A stretch of DNA of 64,000 bases from Istiophorus platypterus (taxonomy: Eukaryota > Chordata > Actinopteri > Istiophoriformes > Istiophoridae), in contig CM029112.1 in assembly GCA_016859345.1 (NCBI GenBank), forward strand, positions 10,982,089 to 11,046,088, read 5' to 3'. This document shows, in pieces, positions 50,567 through 63,645 of this stretch (position 1 is its first letter; every line of letters begins with the position of its first letter). A model generated the notes under the pieces. The model searched no databases, was not told where the DNA came from, and worked only from the letters and a program-made list of their open reading frames with translations. A program made the translations under genes and the position numbers.

Positions 50567-53500
50567 CAGTTGACCACAGCTGGCTTGAGCACCACGGTGC
50601 CTGGGGGGATGACCACCCAGGACAGGGGATCATGAGACCCACCCGTTGAGAGGTTCAGGACCCCCCCTGCCACCTCGTTCTCTGCCTCCTCCCCCTGGCC
50701 CTTCTTGGCCTGCTGGCTCTGGGCCCTGCGCTCAGACGCAGCCCCCAGCATGGGCACCATTGGCAGGCCCAGGGCAGAGGAGGGAAATGCTGGAGACAGC
50801 AGAGGGGACTTGGCCAGGCCCAGCGGGGAGCCGTTGAAGGACAGGATGGGTGTGCCTCCCAGGCTGCCTGGAGGTGAGTTGGGGCAACCCAGCGAGCTGA
50901 GGTCCAGGGGCCGAGGACTCAGGGGAGACAGGGGCACAGCGCCACTCAGGCCCTGCAGAGCATGGCCTCCAAGAAGAGCAGCCGCTGCCCCTGGGATGAT
51001 AATGTGGGCTCCGCTCAAATAGGACAGCTCCGAATCCTTCCCCCCTCCACTTGGAAGCCCTCCACTCTGACTCCCCTTCAGCAGGGAGCCAACCCCACCT
51101 GGGGAGCCCTGCTCCTGAGCCACAAAATGGCCGTGGGCTTTGATGTGTTTGCGGAGAGAGCTGGGATCTGTGTAGCGCTTCAAGCAGCCCACCATCTTGC
51201 AGTAGTAGGGCTTGTCCACATAGTGTGTGCGCGTGTGTTTGAAGCGGTCACTGGAGTTGGAGTAACGCTTGTTGCAACCCTCATAAGGACAAATGTAGGG
51301 CTTTTCACCTGCACGGGAGAAGAGGATTCCAATATTTGAATAAAAAATAACTTGGTTATCTCATTTCCAAGGATCATGATCCACCATCTCCATAAAGATT
51401 TAAAACTCTAAATAAGCCTCAATTTTAAGGATACCCTTGTCTAAATACAATTAGACATTTTTTTGCTTGATTCTGCAACAAATGAATGCAGGCTTTCCAG
51501 ATTTCTATCATTTGTGTTTTGTAAATCCCTGCCACCACTGACCTGTGTGTGAACGGTTGTGTATCTTCAGGTTCTCCAGACGTGAGAAGCTCTTGTTGCA
51601 GGTGGGACAGCGGTGGGGCTTCTCATTGGTGTGAGTGCGGATGTGGATGAGCATCTTGTACCTGCAGCCATATAATTTCATTATATCATCTTTCTCTCGA
51701 ATTCTTCCTTCATTTGTAAACTTTATAAATCCCCCAACTGTATGAGTTTCTCACCTAGCATTGAAGCCCCTGCCTTTGCGAGCACAGCCCTCCCAGTGGC
51801 AGCAGTACCCAGAATCCTTCTCAGGCTTGACATGGAAGTCGTTCACATGGTCTACCAGGTCTTGCAGGGAGTCAAAGAGCAGATGGCACTGGAGGAGGGA
51901 AAACACTCGGAATTTAAAATAATTTGTGATGATGAAGCTATTTTGATTCAGTCCTAGTTTGGCTTCTGTAGATTTCCTTTACTTTTTGGGCCTTACCTTC
52001 CTCCAGCGGCAGGCCAGTTGTTCATCTGCTGACAGATCGGGAGAGGCTCTCTTGTCGCTCATCTGGCCAATGAACATGGAGGATGGCAGGTGAAGTCCTG
52101 CCCCGGCTCCGATTGGCACAAAAAACTGAAAGGCCTGTGAGATGTGAGAATTCTGATTTAAAAAAAAAAATGGGGGAATAAGAGCAAATGGAGTTCATCA
52201 GTCTGCTGCACCATTAAGGAGGAAGCATACACTTTAACTCTACTTTAGTTCACATTTCCTGTAATGTGGGCCTGAAACGCTTGAAAACTAAATGTGTGGG
52301 TTCTTTATAGGACCTAAAAGGACAACAAAAACATCAAAACAACATGACCAAGGCAATACTGCCCTTGTAGATGGCAGAGCTCTGATGTTCTGAAATCATT
52401 TTATAGATCAGCCAGTCAGCCAGCTAGATGACTGGAGTCAACTATGATACTTACAGCTTTAGAGCAAATGGTGTACAAAGCAGGGGAGAGGAAGACAGAT
52501 AGGTCCTTTTGGCTTTACTTGAGAAAATACTTGATAGTGCAGAGTAAAACCTCTCTTTTTTGTTTGAGATTACAGAACAGCTGATCTTCATCTTTTCCTT
52601 CAAAAATCCACTGTACTTTCTCTGTTGTAGTCACCTACTGCGTACTACAAAACCTCCCAAAATCCCTGAGCTTGGCATGAGAGCTGTAAGATTCACTGAA
52701 CCTCAGCACTGGGGTTAAAAGAGTTAATGCACTGGCTCACACACACATGCACGCACACTTAAAGACAAAGACACACACACACACAGTGTAACCCAGCTCA
52801 AGCAGAAAACAGAGAGGATGTTGAATTTAAATGTTGTTGAATTTAGAATAAGGAGCACGTAAGTCCAAGCTGTCGTGTGAGAGTAGGGAAGCGCAAAGGG
52901 GGAGAGAAAAAGGGTGCAAATGGACCACAATCCTGCGGCTGTCTAATCATCTTCAGCTATGTCAGATATGTGTATGTGACAAATTTCATAAAATGGGGCC
53001 AATTCCCTGCACTGAGCTCTGTCTCTGCATGCAAAACTATGTGAGCTGCTTTGTGAGATGCTGTAGGGGAGAGAACATGTGAGTGTGTGCAGATGTTCCT
53101 CTATGAGAAGCGCTTATTTGTGTGTGTGTGTGTGTGTGTGTGTGTTGGAGGGGGTATGAAACAGAAATTGGCCTCTCTGCATCCACGGGGGATAAGTAAA
53201 GTGCAGAGTGTGTGTAGCAGTGGGGTCGGGGGGCTATCTAGAACTCAGTGGGACGCGGGGCGGGTGAATGGTCCTGGCCAGTGTATCTCAATTCAATTGG
53301 GAGGGAATTGAATTAGGCAGCGTGAGGTCTGCATGGCTGTACCTAGCCTTAAATCCGATTATACATGTACACACATGCATACACACAGGCACACACACAC
53401 ACGACAAGCCAGTGGGGCCACTGAGTGCAAGTTGCACAGACAGAGGCACTTGTTGGGGACACAAGAGGTGTTTGATAGGAGCTAACACCCTCTCTCTTTC

Positions 53501-54254
53501 ACACACACAGGGCTCCCAGCCCTTGCATAGCTTGACGGAGAGTGTGACACAACCCAATGTTGTTCCTGATTTGCTGACCCCGGCAGGCTGAGTCACTCTC
53601 TGCTGAAAAACTGAAGCGTTTGCAACTCACTACTGCACTGAAAGACTGTGTTTATTTTTCTACAAGTAGAGGTTAGTGGGCAGAAAGTATGAGAAAACCA
53701 GAGGAAATGACAGAGACACTGGTGGGCACAATGAAAAAGCTGGTAAAAACTAAGGTGGAACACCTGTATTGCTGCGTAGGTGTGGGTGTTCGAGCGGCAT
53801 CATACTCACCCCTGAGGGGACGTAGTTGCCACTGGTCATTTCTGGAGAGCTGGGGGTGTGGCGGGAGGAGGGAGACATGCTCAGGTCCACCGCAGGGGGG
53901 GTGGGGGTGTCCGTTCGATCGTGAGGGACCACCTGCACGCCTGACAAATCACAAACACACACAGCTGGTAAGACGACCTCTCAACTTGGGGGATCTGATA
54001 GAGTGAAACTGCTCTCACTCTTTCCGTTTGTCTCCAACACACACTGGTGTTTTGTTTTCGTTACAGGGTGACCTACCTGTGCGTGGAGAAGCCGGCGAGG
54101 CCGGCTCTATGACTGCGGTGCCATCGTCTGCCATTCGGAGCTGGCGAGCTCGCTTGGGGTGCAGTGGGGAGAGAGGGGGCGAGCGCGCCCCTCTGTCCCG
54201 CCCATTGGCCCGCCGAGGGAGCTTAAGATCCAGGGGCTCGTCCAGGGATAGCAT
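50566..54254 (-). CDS. GLIS2: GLIS2, Kruppel-like zinc-finger transcription factor
   Basis: GLIS2 is a nuclear, mainly repressive C2H2 factor whose loss causes nephronophthisis (NPHP7) in humans. Six coding exons on the - strand join in frame: 54254-54077, 53940-53810, 52134-51997, 51888-51755, 51661-51543 and 51308-50566, giving 480 residues (human about 524). The chosen start gives MLSLDEPLDLKLP, the conserved N terminus. The frame stays open upstream, but an acceptor at 54279-54280 shows the exon begins only 24 bases before the ATG. Residues about 104-112 (AFQFFVPIG) match the conserved mid-block. Five zinc fingers span about 145-292: C145-H168 (split by an intron after residue 149), C179-H204, C212-H232, C240-H262 and C270-H292. 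Inter-finger linkers TNEKPH, TGEKPY and YVDKPY are present. The tail is Gly/Ser/Pro/Leu-rich and ends WVVIPPGTVVLKPAVVN, the family C terminus. At least one 5' non-coding exon must lie further right. Confidence 0.97.
53119..53145. repeat. (TG)n microsatellite in a GLIS2 intron
   Basis: Short pure TG run in the intron between coding exons 2 and 3. Confidence 0.95.
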
Positions 54255-54280
54255 GACCGCAACCCACTGACCTCCCACCT

Positions 54281-55896
54281 GCACAAACATCCAATCACAG
54301 AGGGTCAGAGCCGGGCCAAGTGGGGCCATTGTAGAATAACTTTCTTTTTCATATAAACACACATACACTGAAATGCTGGAATCTGCGATCTACAGGCTGC
54401 AGGAGGCAGATTCTTACACCTGCAAAATTTCCCACGTGAAATTCTGCCGAAAGTTTCTCACATTCCACAGTCCCACTGGGTAAGAAATACTCTCAAACAA
54501 TGGTAAACTTACCACAATTGTAAACTGAAACACTGAGTCAGCCAAAGAAAAATATACACGCACACACACGTAGAGATCTGAGTGACCCCCTCCTCTTTTT
54601 CCACGCTGACCTTTACTCACACACTCTTCCTGAGGAATGTCTACAATCCAATCCAGATGGTCGCCCTCACTGCCAGCCCTGCTTCACCTACCCTGCTACC
54701 TCTTGGCCAGTCACTGGCCCCTGCGCCCTGTCACAACACCCGCTACCCTGGCCCACCCCCAACCCCCACAGTGTGCACCTTCACACACCACAGACCTTTA
54801 AGCCCCATCAGCAACCCCCCAGGCCTTTAAGTCCAGCTGCACCCACTCGGCCCACCTCCTCCCTCCTCTAAACACACTGACCTCTGGACCCAGCCCGAGG
54901 GTTGTGGGCAAGACAGTTCATCTAGCCGACATTCTGAGTTTCTCAGACACCAGACAGACCCAGAAACACTACGTTGTTCCATGCAAAGAATTTAGCAATT
55001 AAATACACAACATACACCTAGATGAACCCCATTAGTGAAAGGAATTGTTCAATCTTGAGTTTAAATCATACTTCATCAGAAACAATCATTCAGCAAAATC
55101 TCCTGAAGAAATAATAATTCTTGAAGTATAGACTTTCACACAAACCACATCTTTGAGCCCAAATGTAAATAAATGCTGAGTCTCTTCATACAGAAAATAC
55201 TCGTTTACACATACAGGTGGTGCTAGTACAGAACTGCTGGTTTATAGCCAAGCTCTCCATTCAATACAATGTGTTAGGGTTCACTGCTCCTACTCACCAG
55301 GCTCACATACAAACACACAATCTAAAAACGTTCTGCAACACACAGTTGCAGAACGTCCTCTACTCCTGCTCGGGTGCATGTAAAAAAGCTCCCAGTGGGC
55401 ACGTTATGGGTACACCATACACAGATACACACCCAGTCATACTTATAGAAACACACGCACACAGACACACACAAGTAATTAATCAAACTGTAATTTCAAC
55501 AAATTTACCCTTCCTCCCTCTCCCTCACACACGCCGACACACACTCATTGAAGCCACGGTTGGTAGTGAATGGTGGGCTTTGAGAGTGACTGGCCAGGGG
55601 CCACATGAGAAGCCCTTGTGTCTGGGAGGCATGGAGCAGAGAGGTCAACAGGTTCACCAGCCAAATGAGGGATGGCCACCAGCTCAAACACACATTCATA
55701 CACACAGCCGAGGGTTGCTGGGGGGTAATCAACCAGAGATAAGAGGATGATGATACACACACGTACTGTTACAAACAGAGGAACCTACTGTATGAACATG
55801 CACACAGAGCAGCATGATGGCATTATCAGTGGGATTCCAGTGCGCTGGTGCATATACATATAAATACATATATGTGTGTGTGTGTGTGTGTATATA
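54281..55896 (-). other. GLIS2 intron 1 or upstream DNA
   Basis: No exon recognised. C-rich stretches with CA-rich simple sequence fill much of it. The 177-codon + strand frame at 55,217 is rich in simple sequence and matches nothing I know. The acceptor at 54279-54280 implies that a spliced 5' exon lies somewhere beyond this point. Confidence 0.5.
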
Positions 55897-56937
55897 CAGT
55901 AGTGTTCAAAATAATAGCAGTCCAATGTGACTAACCAGATTAATCACGGTTATTAGTATATTTTTTATTGCTACATGGCAAACGAGTTACCAGTAGGTGC
56001 AGTAGATTCTCAGAAAACCAACAAGACCCGGCATTCATGATATGCACGCCTAAGGCTGTGCAATTGGGCAATTAGTTGAAAGGGGTGTGTTCAAAAAAAT
56101 AGCAGTGTGGCATTCAATCAGTGAGGTCATCAATTTTGTGAAAAAACAGGTGTGAATCAGGTGGCACCTATTTAAGGATGAAGCCAGCACTTGTTGAACA
56201 TGCATTTCTCTTTGAAAGCCTGAGGAAAATGGGTCGCTCAAGACATTGTTCAGAAGAACAGCGTACTTTGATTAAAAAGTTGATTGGAGAGGGGAAAACT
56301 TATAAAGAGGTGCAAAAAATTATAGGCTGTTCAGCTAAAATGATCTCCGATGCCTTAAAATGGAGAGCAAAACCAGAGACACGTGGCAGAAAACGGAAGA
56401 CAACCATCAAAATGGATCAAAGAATAACCAGAATGGCAAAAGGCTCAGCCAATGATCAGCTCCAGGATGATCAAAGACAGTCTGGAGTTACCTGTAAGTA
56501 CTGTGACAGTTAGAAGACGTCTGTGTGAAGCTAATCTATTTACAAGAATCCCCCGCAAAGTCCCTCTGTTAAAAAAAAAAAGGCATGTGCGGAAGAGGTT
56601 ACAATTTGCCAAAGAACACATCAACTGGCCTAAAGAGAAATGGAGGAACATTTTGGGGACTGATGAGAGTAAAATTGTTCTTTTTGGGTCCAAGGGCCGC
56701 AGACAGTTTGTGAGAAGACCCCCAAACTCTGAAATTCAAGCCACAGTACACATGGAAGACGGTGAAGCATGGTGGTGCAAGCATCATGATATGGGCATGT
56801 TTCTCCTTCTCTTGTTGGTTTTCTGAGAATCTACTGCACCTACTGGTAACTCGTTTGCCATTTATCAATAAAAAATATACTAAAAACAGTGATTAATCTG
56901 GTTAGTCACATTGGACTGCTATTATTTTGAACACTAC
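55897..56937 (+). mobile_element. Tc1-like DNA transposon, internally deleted
   Basis: Terminal inverted repeats of about 130 bp are clear. The left end, from CAGTAGTGTTCAAAATAATA, is mirrored by the right end TATTATTTTGAACACTACT. Flanking TA dinucleotides fit the Tc1/mariner target. The transposase starts at 56229 (MGRSRHCSEEQ) with a helix-turn-helix-like part (YKEVQKIIGCSAKMISDALK). The frame shifts near 56.45-56.5 kb and continues with VRRRLCEANLFTRIPRK and NILGTDESKIVLFGSKG, which holds the first catalytic Asp. The text stops just after the HHDMGMF block and joins the right terminal repeat, so the second Asp and third acidic residue are gone. It is therefore a non-autonomous, dead copy, set in TA/CATATA-rich DNA. 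Confidence 0.92.
56229..56826 (+). pseudogene. Broken Tc1-like transposase
   Basis: Two overlapping frames (56229-56513 and 56452-56826) together hold the N-terminal DNA-binding half and the first part of the DDE domain. A frameshift separates them, and the C-terminal part of the catalytic domain is deleted. No function expected. Confidence 0.9.
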
Positions 56938-56946
56938 TATATGTGT

Positions 56947-56989
<43 letters not shown>

Positions 56990-56999
56990 CACACACACG
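56938..56999. repeat. (CATATA)n / CA microsatellite
   Basis: Repeats of ATACAT end in a short CA run. The matching TATGTG/TG run on the left of the transposon (about 55,866-55,896) suggests insertion into this simple repeat. Confidence 0.9.
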
Positions 57000-58563
57000 C
57001 ACATAATGAAACATCTTAGAACAAATAACATTTGTTTTTTTATTTGATTACAGATCACTGATAAGCACATGACCCACAGGTCTGAATTGATGGCGACTTT
57101 AGAATAACACTGAAATGTCAACGATAACGTAAAGCACATAGAGCAGGAAAACCCCACGGAAGCACGTGTCCTGCCAGGAAAAGGGCATCTTACAGAATCA
57201 AGTGAGAGAATTACAGAAGTTATTGCCAACAAGCTGCAGCCAGTCAGGAACGAAATCAAATACATCACTTCTTCTAAAACTTTGTTTCAAACCAACTCTT
57301 AACTCTCTAATTGCTTAACTATTTCAATATATACAGGGGCATGTGAGTTAAGAAATACCTGAAAAAATGTGAACGTATCCTTTAAATAACTGACATTTAC
57401 CAGCTGTCTAATGTTGCTATTGTCGTCATTGCCCTAGATTTTCCTAAATGTATCCAGTTGCATCTGTGTAGACTATTAAACAGAGATTTAACCACATCAG
57501 TAATGAAGATTATCAGTCAATTCCAGGTCAATAGTGTAATGATAAAGGGTGAGTATTACTGGTAGTTGCTCTAATGATCATTTTGACTGTAAAGACTTTT
57601 TTTGCGTAGGCAAACACTGTCATTAGCTGTGAAAATAAACGCGTTTCGATCTGTCAGAGCGGATATGATCCTCATTTAGAATGAGCTGTGGTTAATACCG
57701 CATCTCTCTAACTCTCTCGCCTGTGAACCGGGTGGATATGACTAACTTGCTGTAATTCCTACCACACAGGCTGCCAAGAGTTTTGGCTTTATTGTTTGGC
57801 TGAAGCAGCAGAAAATCATCTGTCATCCACTTTAAACGAGTAAAAGCCCTTACCCTGAGACGCAGACCAGGAACCAGCTTAACCTTCCTACAAATCCTAC
57901 CCTCATCCACTGCAGGGACAAACAGCAACCTGGCCTCACACCAGTGTTATAGTCAATGCTATAGAACACAAGGAGAAACAGATATGAAATTCTGGGTACA
58001 TGTAACTAAGAATACGATTCAGTTTAGTAACCCAAATCATATGATCCTACATCTCTCCCCATGAGACAGGCAGAGAGACACTACAGGGGTCTCCACCCAC
58101 AAAAGCTCTTCTCAGGCGGCTGCGCCACATACAAATGGACTGTATAGCTCATCTTTCCAATTTATTAAGCGGGCTTCTTTGGCTCTCCCAACTTCACCGC
58201 AAACAACAGCTTTGCTCATGAAACTATGTCCTTTCTCCCATATAATAAGGAGCATTGTTGGTACCACTCAAATTGTTGCATGTAGTTTGAGAAATGCTAG
58301 CTTTAATTGGCAGTATGCTGCTATAGATCTTAGCAAGTAATTTATTTGCAATTATATCGTTTCTCCTTTTAATTTCAAGTAAATAAAGTTGCCTGGAGTG
58401 TGACTATTTTAGTTGTTTCCAATTTCCTTAATAAGATCACATTGTCTTTCTGCTGATCCACTGAAATGATTTGTTGACGAATCCATTAGTCAGCTTACAG
58501 AAAATAAATCTGCAAAAATTTTGAAAAGTAAATATCTTTCGAGTTTTAGACAGCTTTGGCCAT

Positions 58564-58965
58564 TTAATCGTGCTATATGTAAGTTTTTTCTGCTGCCAAA
58601 TGATGTTTCTTGCCAGTAGCTGGTGGGGGTGATGGTCGCTTACCAAGAGCTTCAGCTATTGTTGCCTTTACAAGACAAAAGGTTATAATAAGCCCTCTGA
58701 GCAGTGTTATTATTCAACCTCTCATGCTGGATGTAGGGCTGACTGGACGCTTCAGTGACTCACTATCCCAAAGTGACAAGATGGGCCAGCTGGGCCAGGG
58801 CTAGCTGGTTAGCTTGCTTTCAACTGCTGGAGACGGCTCTTTACAAGTAAAGGATTGAAGTTTGAAGCTGAACCCACAATGTCGCTTCAAGACTGGTAAG
58901 TAAACAGCTGTTAATACTAACGTTGGCTACGTAGCATAGCAAAAACCTACATATAGTACCTTTAA
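58564..58965. mobile_element. MITE-like element with short terminal inverted repeats
   Basis: CTATATGTAAGTTTTTT at 58573-58589 is mirrored by AAAAACCTACATATAG at 58941-58956 (one mismatch), and both ends are flanked by TTAA. It has no coding capacity. Similar text occurs widely in fish genomes, as far as I recall. Confidence 0.5.
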
Positions 58966-60890
58966 AGCACTTTAAGAGGGTTAAAGAAGGAATTAAACTT
59001 GAAGCAATTTTTGATGGATTATATATTTTCTCAAATACCAATTGGAAATTTGGTGCATGGATAGATGTGTTATGATCAAAAACAGATCAAGATCCCCTGG
59101 ACTTCATGACACTCAGCAGGTCATAAAATATCTACAATACACCCAATGCAGTCTATACCACACTAATATGATCCCAGCAAAACTCTTGGTGAATCAGTCT
59201 CCATGGCTGGATTTCACCCCAGCCCACCCTCATGATTATTTCTTAGTGGGCAAATAGTAGAGACTGGCTGGGAAGTGACTCACAGTGTGTGGATCTTGGA
59301 CTGGAAGTACAGGACCTCGACTACATCCTCCAAACAGCTACTGTCACTGAGAGGGGATTGTGGGAAATGTGAGACAACGACTGAGAGAGAGACTGACAGA
59401 GAGAAGGAGAGATTGTGAAGTTGTCTGTGTGCGCATGCCGGTGAGATATGCAAGTCTGTGTATAAAGCTCAGTGGCGGGTGGATGTGAAGTTTGGGAAAG
59501 GGGTGCTGGCTGGCCCCCATGCAGACTTCCTTGCTCAGCCGTGGGGTCGACAATCTCTCTGAAAGGCGGCATTGTCCCTTCTCTGGGCCCTCTCTGCTCT
59601 CTCTAGCAGAGTAAACACAGGCTACAGCAGCTGAACGAGAGAGAGAGAGAGCGAGAGAGAGGAGAAGAAGGATGACCAAGGGGGCCACAATGAGGATATA
59701 CAAGATTGAGGAGGAAGTGGAGGAGGAAGAGGAGTCCTGAAAGAGAGGTCTGTGCATGTCCTCTTTCGCAACCCACCTATTCCCATGCATAACCCTTCCC
59801 TACCTGAGTCCTAATTTGACACCCTGAGTCTCTTTGATGAGGTACGGGTGTGTGTGTGTTCAGGGATGAACATGGGTAGAGGCTGGAGGATGTGTGAGAG
59901 GTGGGAGTTGGTCGGTGAGCCCAGGGAGGCATGGGGTCAAAGAAAGGCTACGTGTTTCAGCAACCCCGTGCTCCGAGGCCAGGCTCTCATGGATCAGCAT
60001 TGACCCTTAACCATGCTCCGACCAACATATCATAATCTCATCTGAGGGGATCTGCACTGATGAGTATCATGTTTCTGCTCCTTCTGCTTAGTCTGATGGT
60101 GCAGAAATATGAGACAATGAAAAGCATCAAGAGAATATCAAAACTGTGAGGTTGAAGATGATAATGTTACAGGGTATAAAACCGTATTCTGTAATATTTT
60201 GGTTTCTGTGAGGGTTTTCGGAGAGCGAGAGAGTGTGTGTGTGTATAAGTGTGTGTGTACACATCTTGTGTGAACCCCCTCTGAGATTGGCTGTAACTTA
60301 ATCTCCCTCCTGCTGTGACCCTGGGAGGTGGTCTGTAGGAGGTAAGCCATCTCTCCCCAGGGCTCTTTGCTCTCTTTTTTCATTCTCACACACAAACACA
60401 AAACTCAGAGGGAAAGAGAGAGAATAACTGTGGTGGGAACAACGACATCAGAACAACTAATGGTATTGATCAGCGTGATTCTGAATGGCTTTAATGTGTT
60501 GTTTTAAAACACTGAACGATCATGCTGCGACAAAATTTACATGCAAGAGGTAGCAGTTCCTGAACAGCATTCTGTGATACTACTTGGTGTCCTTTTGACC
60601 GCAGAGATATCTTGAAATTTTGTGAGTTCAGATGGCAAGTCATCACAACATTAATATAACTTCCAGACAAGAGTCTCAACACTGTGGCAAAATTCCTGTT
60701 TCCGTCTCATTTTCTAATGCTGACACATCTCAGCTCTGATGAAATAGAAATCATCCAGCTCAGTATTATTGGATAATATTTATTTATCACAAATTTGATG
60801 TATCAGGTGATAAGCGAGGACAAGAAATGCCAGAGATATATGTATGATACTAAAGAAAGAGTTTTCATTACATAGTTTATCCACCAGAGG

Positions 60891-60906
60891 ACACTGCCAA
60901 TTTTTC
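60891..60906 (+). promoter_or_regulatory. CTCF-like motif
   Basis: CCACCAGAGGACACTG differs by one base from a strong CTCF core. It is a motif match only. Confidence 0.3.
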
Positions 60907-63116
60907 AACTGTAAAATATACCACTCGGTAAAAAGGTTGTTAAATATTTTTTGATAACCAAACTCTGTCCCTTGTCAAAAACATCCCTGTGACATGTGTA
61001 TGTTCATTATGTTACAGTGGAGTCATTATGGGGTTACTAAAACCTTATAGCAAATACAAATATATAGTTGCAGAACGTTCAATAACTAGCTCATCACAAT
61101 TTCAGAGATGGAGGTTCTTGCATGAGCTCAAAAGGTGACAAAAGAAATACATGAAATCCCCTAAAATCCCAAACATTGCAGAGGCCACATTTAATGAACT
61201 GAAGGTAAACAACTCTGTTCAGTAAATATTTTTCTCTCAGGTTTGGTAACTGGTTTAACAGCGATTTGTAAAGACCCAGAGTTGCACATTGGGTCATGTC
61301 TAGGCCTGCTGGTTTTTCCATCCTCAAGGTGGGAAGGACAGGGTCAAAGGTGACTGAATGAGGTGAGGGTGTGGCCTGACCCCTGACCCCTGACATTTGG
61401 GTTCCACATCTGCAACTGAGGCCGAGGAGGAATAAACAAAGCTGGCATGTTTCGAGCAGGTTTATGCACACAATACTCTCTGAATAATCGGATTTAGGTG
61501 ATCAAAGCATTTCCACGCTTCAAAGCGAAGCGACTCCCATTTGCAGTTTTTTCGTTAATAGCCAGATTTACATGGATTCATATCAAAGTCAGGCGAGATT
61601 AGTCAGAGAAGGACACCATGCGGCAAGTTTCAAACATTAGCACTGAGCTTTGACTAAGACAATTAGATGAAGGTGAGACAGGTCAAGATCCAGTTATTAG
61701 AATAGTGGTTACTGAATTTGGAGACGCAAGAAAACAGGCCCCAAAATGGTATCTCCTTTACTCCCAAATCTGTTGTCGCTGACGTTGCTTGAGGTAATAG
61801 CTGCGAGTGACCCCACCTCCGCTGACACATATGCACCAGAGCCGCAGCCCCCGTGTACACCCTCCAGCCCTCTCACCCCCCGATGGATCACTTGACACAC
61901 AAACACACACACAGCTGAGAGAATTTTGTTCCTACATCTGTCCTCCTCAACCAGCCGCCTCCTCAGACAGGAAACCTCAGTTTCCACTCCTCCTCCTCCT
62001 CCTCCTCTGGGCCCCTCATTCCCTCTTTTTCCTTATCCCTCTATTCTTTGCTTTTGTTTTTCACTCATGTTTCACTGGTCTGCTTCCTCTTCCAATTTAT
62101 TTTTCTTTTTCTCTCACATCTCATTCTTCTCTCACCTACAACTGCAGCCCTCCCGGGTTTTAATAGTGCCTTAATTGGCAAATTATTTATTTTATTTACA
62201 CCATCTCTTAGAGATTAATTGACTTATTACACCTAAAGAAAAGTTTAGTTACTTGGTTTTCTCCTACTGAAAATCTACCCCCCCCCCCGATGCAAAAAGC
62301 CACATGGGATCATACACAGGATTATGTAATAGCAACATGCATGGTGCCACTGGGGAAGAGCTACTGAGGAAAAATACAGTTGTTGCAATGCAGGCACAGC
62401 GGCTGCAATACAGAGACAGATATCGAGTGATTCACAAGCTTCAGCACAAGGGCAAATAAGCCAAAGATAGACAAAATTTAGAAAAGAGAACAGAAATATA
62501 TCGCTGACAAATTAAACAGACTGAGTGTGCAAGGGAGGACAGGGTGGGAGAAATCCAAGACAACACATGGAGCAGGGCAGAAAAGGAGTGAGTGAAGGAA
62601 GGAAACAGAAAAAAGGGAGGTATGGGTAGAGCAAAGGAGGGAAGGAGAGTAACAGGAAGCCTCTCAGCAAGCTACCAGTGGCCTCCAGCCAAAGTGTTCA
62701 GACACTGAGGAATTCCATGCAGAGGGCAGGGAGGGAGGGAAGGTGCCAGTAGAGAGGGAGGGGGGAGAATGAGGCACAAAACCAGGAGGGCGGGTCGCAC
62801 TTGTGGTTTGTTGTCAAAGGGGACAGCTACATGAGAAAGGAAGGGCACAATCTTAAAGCGATATCTCTCTGAAGTTGAACATTAAAATTTTTGTTAGGAT
62901 TCAAAACTTTGGTATGAACGGTTTTCCAAAAACCCAAAACTTTGTTCTACAGCTTTTGCTATGAATTATGGGACACACAGGTACACAGTTTAGTAAACGG
63001 GAATTTCAACTGTACATCTATTCTGCATTATAATAAAAAAAAAAAAAGTGCTTTTCCCTGTTTTGCATCATTATAAGTTCAATTTGTTGGTTGAATAAAA
63101 TAAAACAATTCAAGAT

Positions 63117-63231
63117 GTCCCCTTAGGCTCTGGGAAATTATGATGGGCATCTTTTTTTCATGATTTTCCAACATTTTATAATCCAAGATTGTAAGATTAT
63201 TGATCATGAAAATAACTGTTAGTCGCAACAT
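63117..63231 (+). repeat. Fish MITE fragment, copy A
   Basis: GGCTCTGGGAAATTATGATG and GAAAATAACTGTTAGTCGCAAC are landmarks of a widespread fish repeat with ATTAATCG-rich ends. Only one end is present. Confidence 0.45.
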
Positions 63232-63329
63232 ATCAGGAATCTAAGTATTACATAATAAATCATCATCATATTTACTGGCAAATGAAAAGATGCATCTTAA
63301 AAGGGTGCATTTTAAAGGAAGTACACTAG

Positions 63330-63645
63330 AGTTGTAACAATTCATCACTTACTCAAACAATGGGAGATTATTCTATTTTGAAACAATTTATTAGATACAT
63401 TAATTGTTTAGCTAATTTGTCAAGAAAAAACACAGCACAGTCCCTTGTTTTAGATTCTCCGATGGAGGATTTGCGATTTTTCTCAGTTTTATATGTAAAG
63501 AAATCAAATATCTTTGGACTATGGCAACTGTGATGAACATTTTCCACCCCTTCTGACATTTTATAGACCTAAGGATTAAGGAAGGCAATAATAATCAGTT
63601 TAATCAATAATGGAAATCATTAGTTGCTGCCCTAAATGCAACATA
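63330..63645 (+). repeat. Fish MITE fragment, copy B
   Basis: Degraded copy of the same family. It runs from GTTGTAACAATTCATC through TATCTTTGGACTATGG and GACATTTTATAGACC to ATTAGTTGCTGCCCTAA. Related text also appears near 58.48 kb and inside the 206-bp inverted-repeat arms at 41.2 and 41.9 kb. Confidence 0.5.

Noticed and set aside
50337..50649. Long Val/Cys and Thr/His frames near 20.4, 50.4, 28.9 and 1.9 kb
   Set aside because: They are translations of CA/GT dinucleotide arrays.
55217..55750. 177-codon + strand frame
   Set aside because: Rich in His/Thr from CA-type simple sequence and without any domain; it lies in GLIS2 5' DNA opposite to the gene.
57692..57928. Possible - strand exon near 57.8 kb
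   Set aside because: No splice borders or homology fit a gene; probably chance.
59344..59790. 148-codon - strand frame with Ser run and hydrophobic segment
   Set aside because: The membrane-like stretch comes from CT/GA-rich simple sequence; no signal of selection or homology visible.
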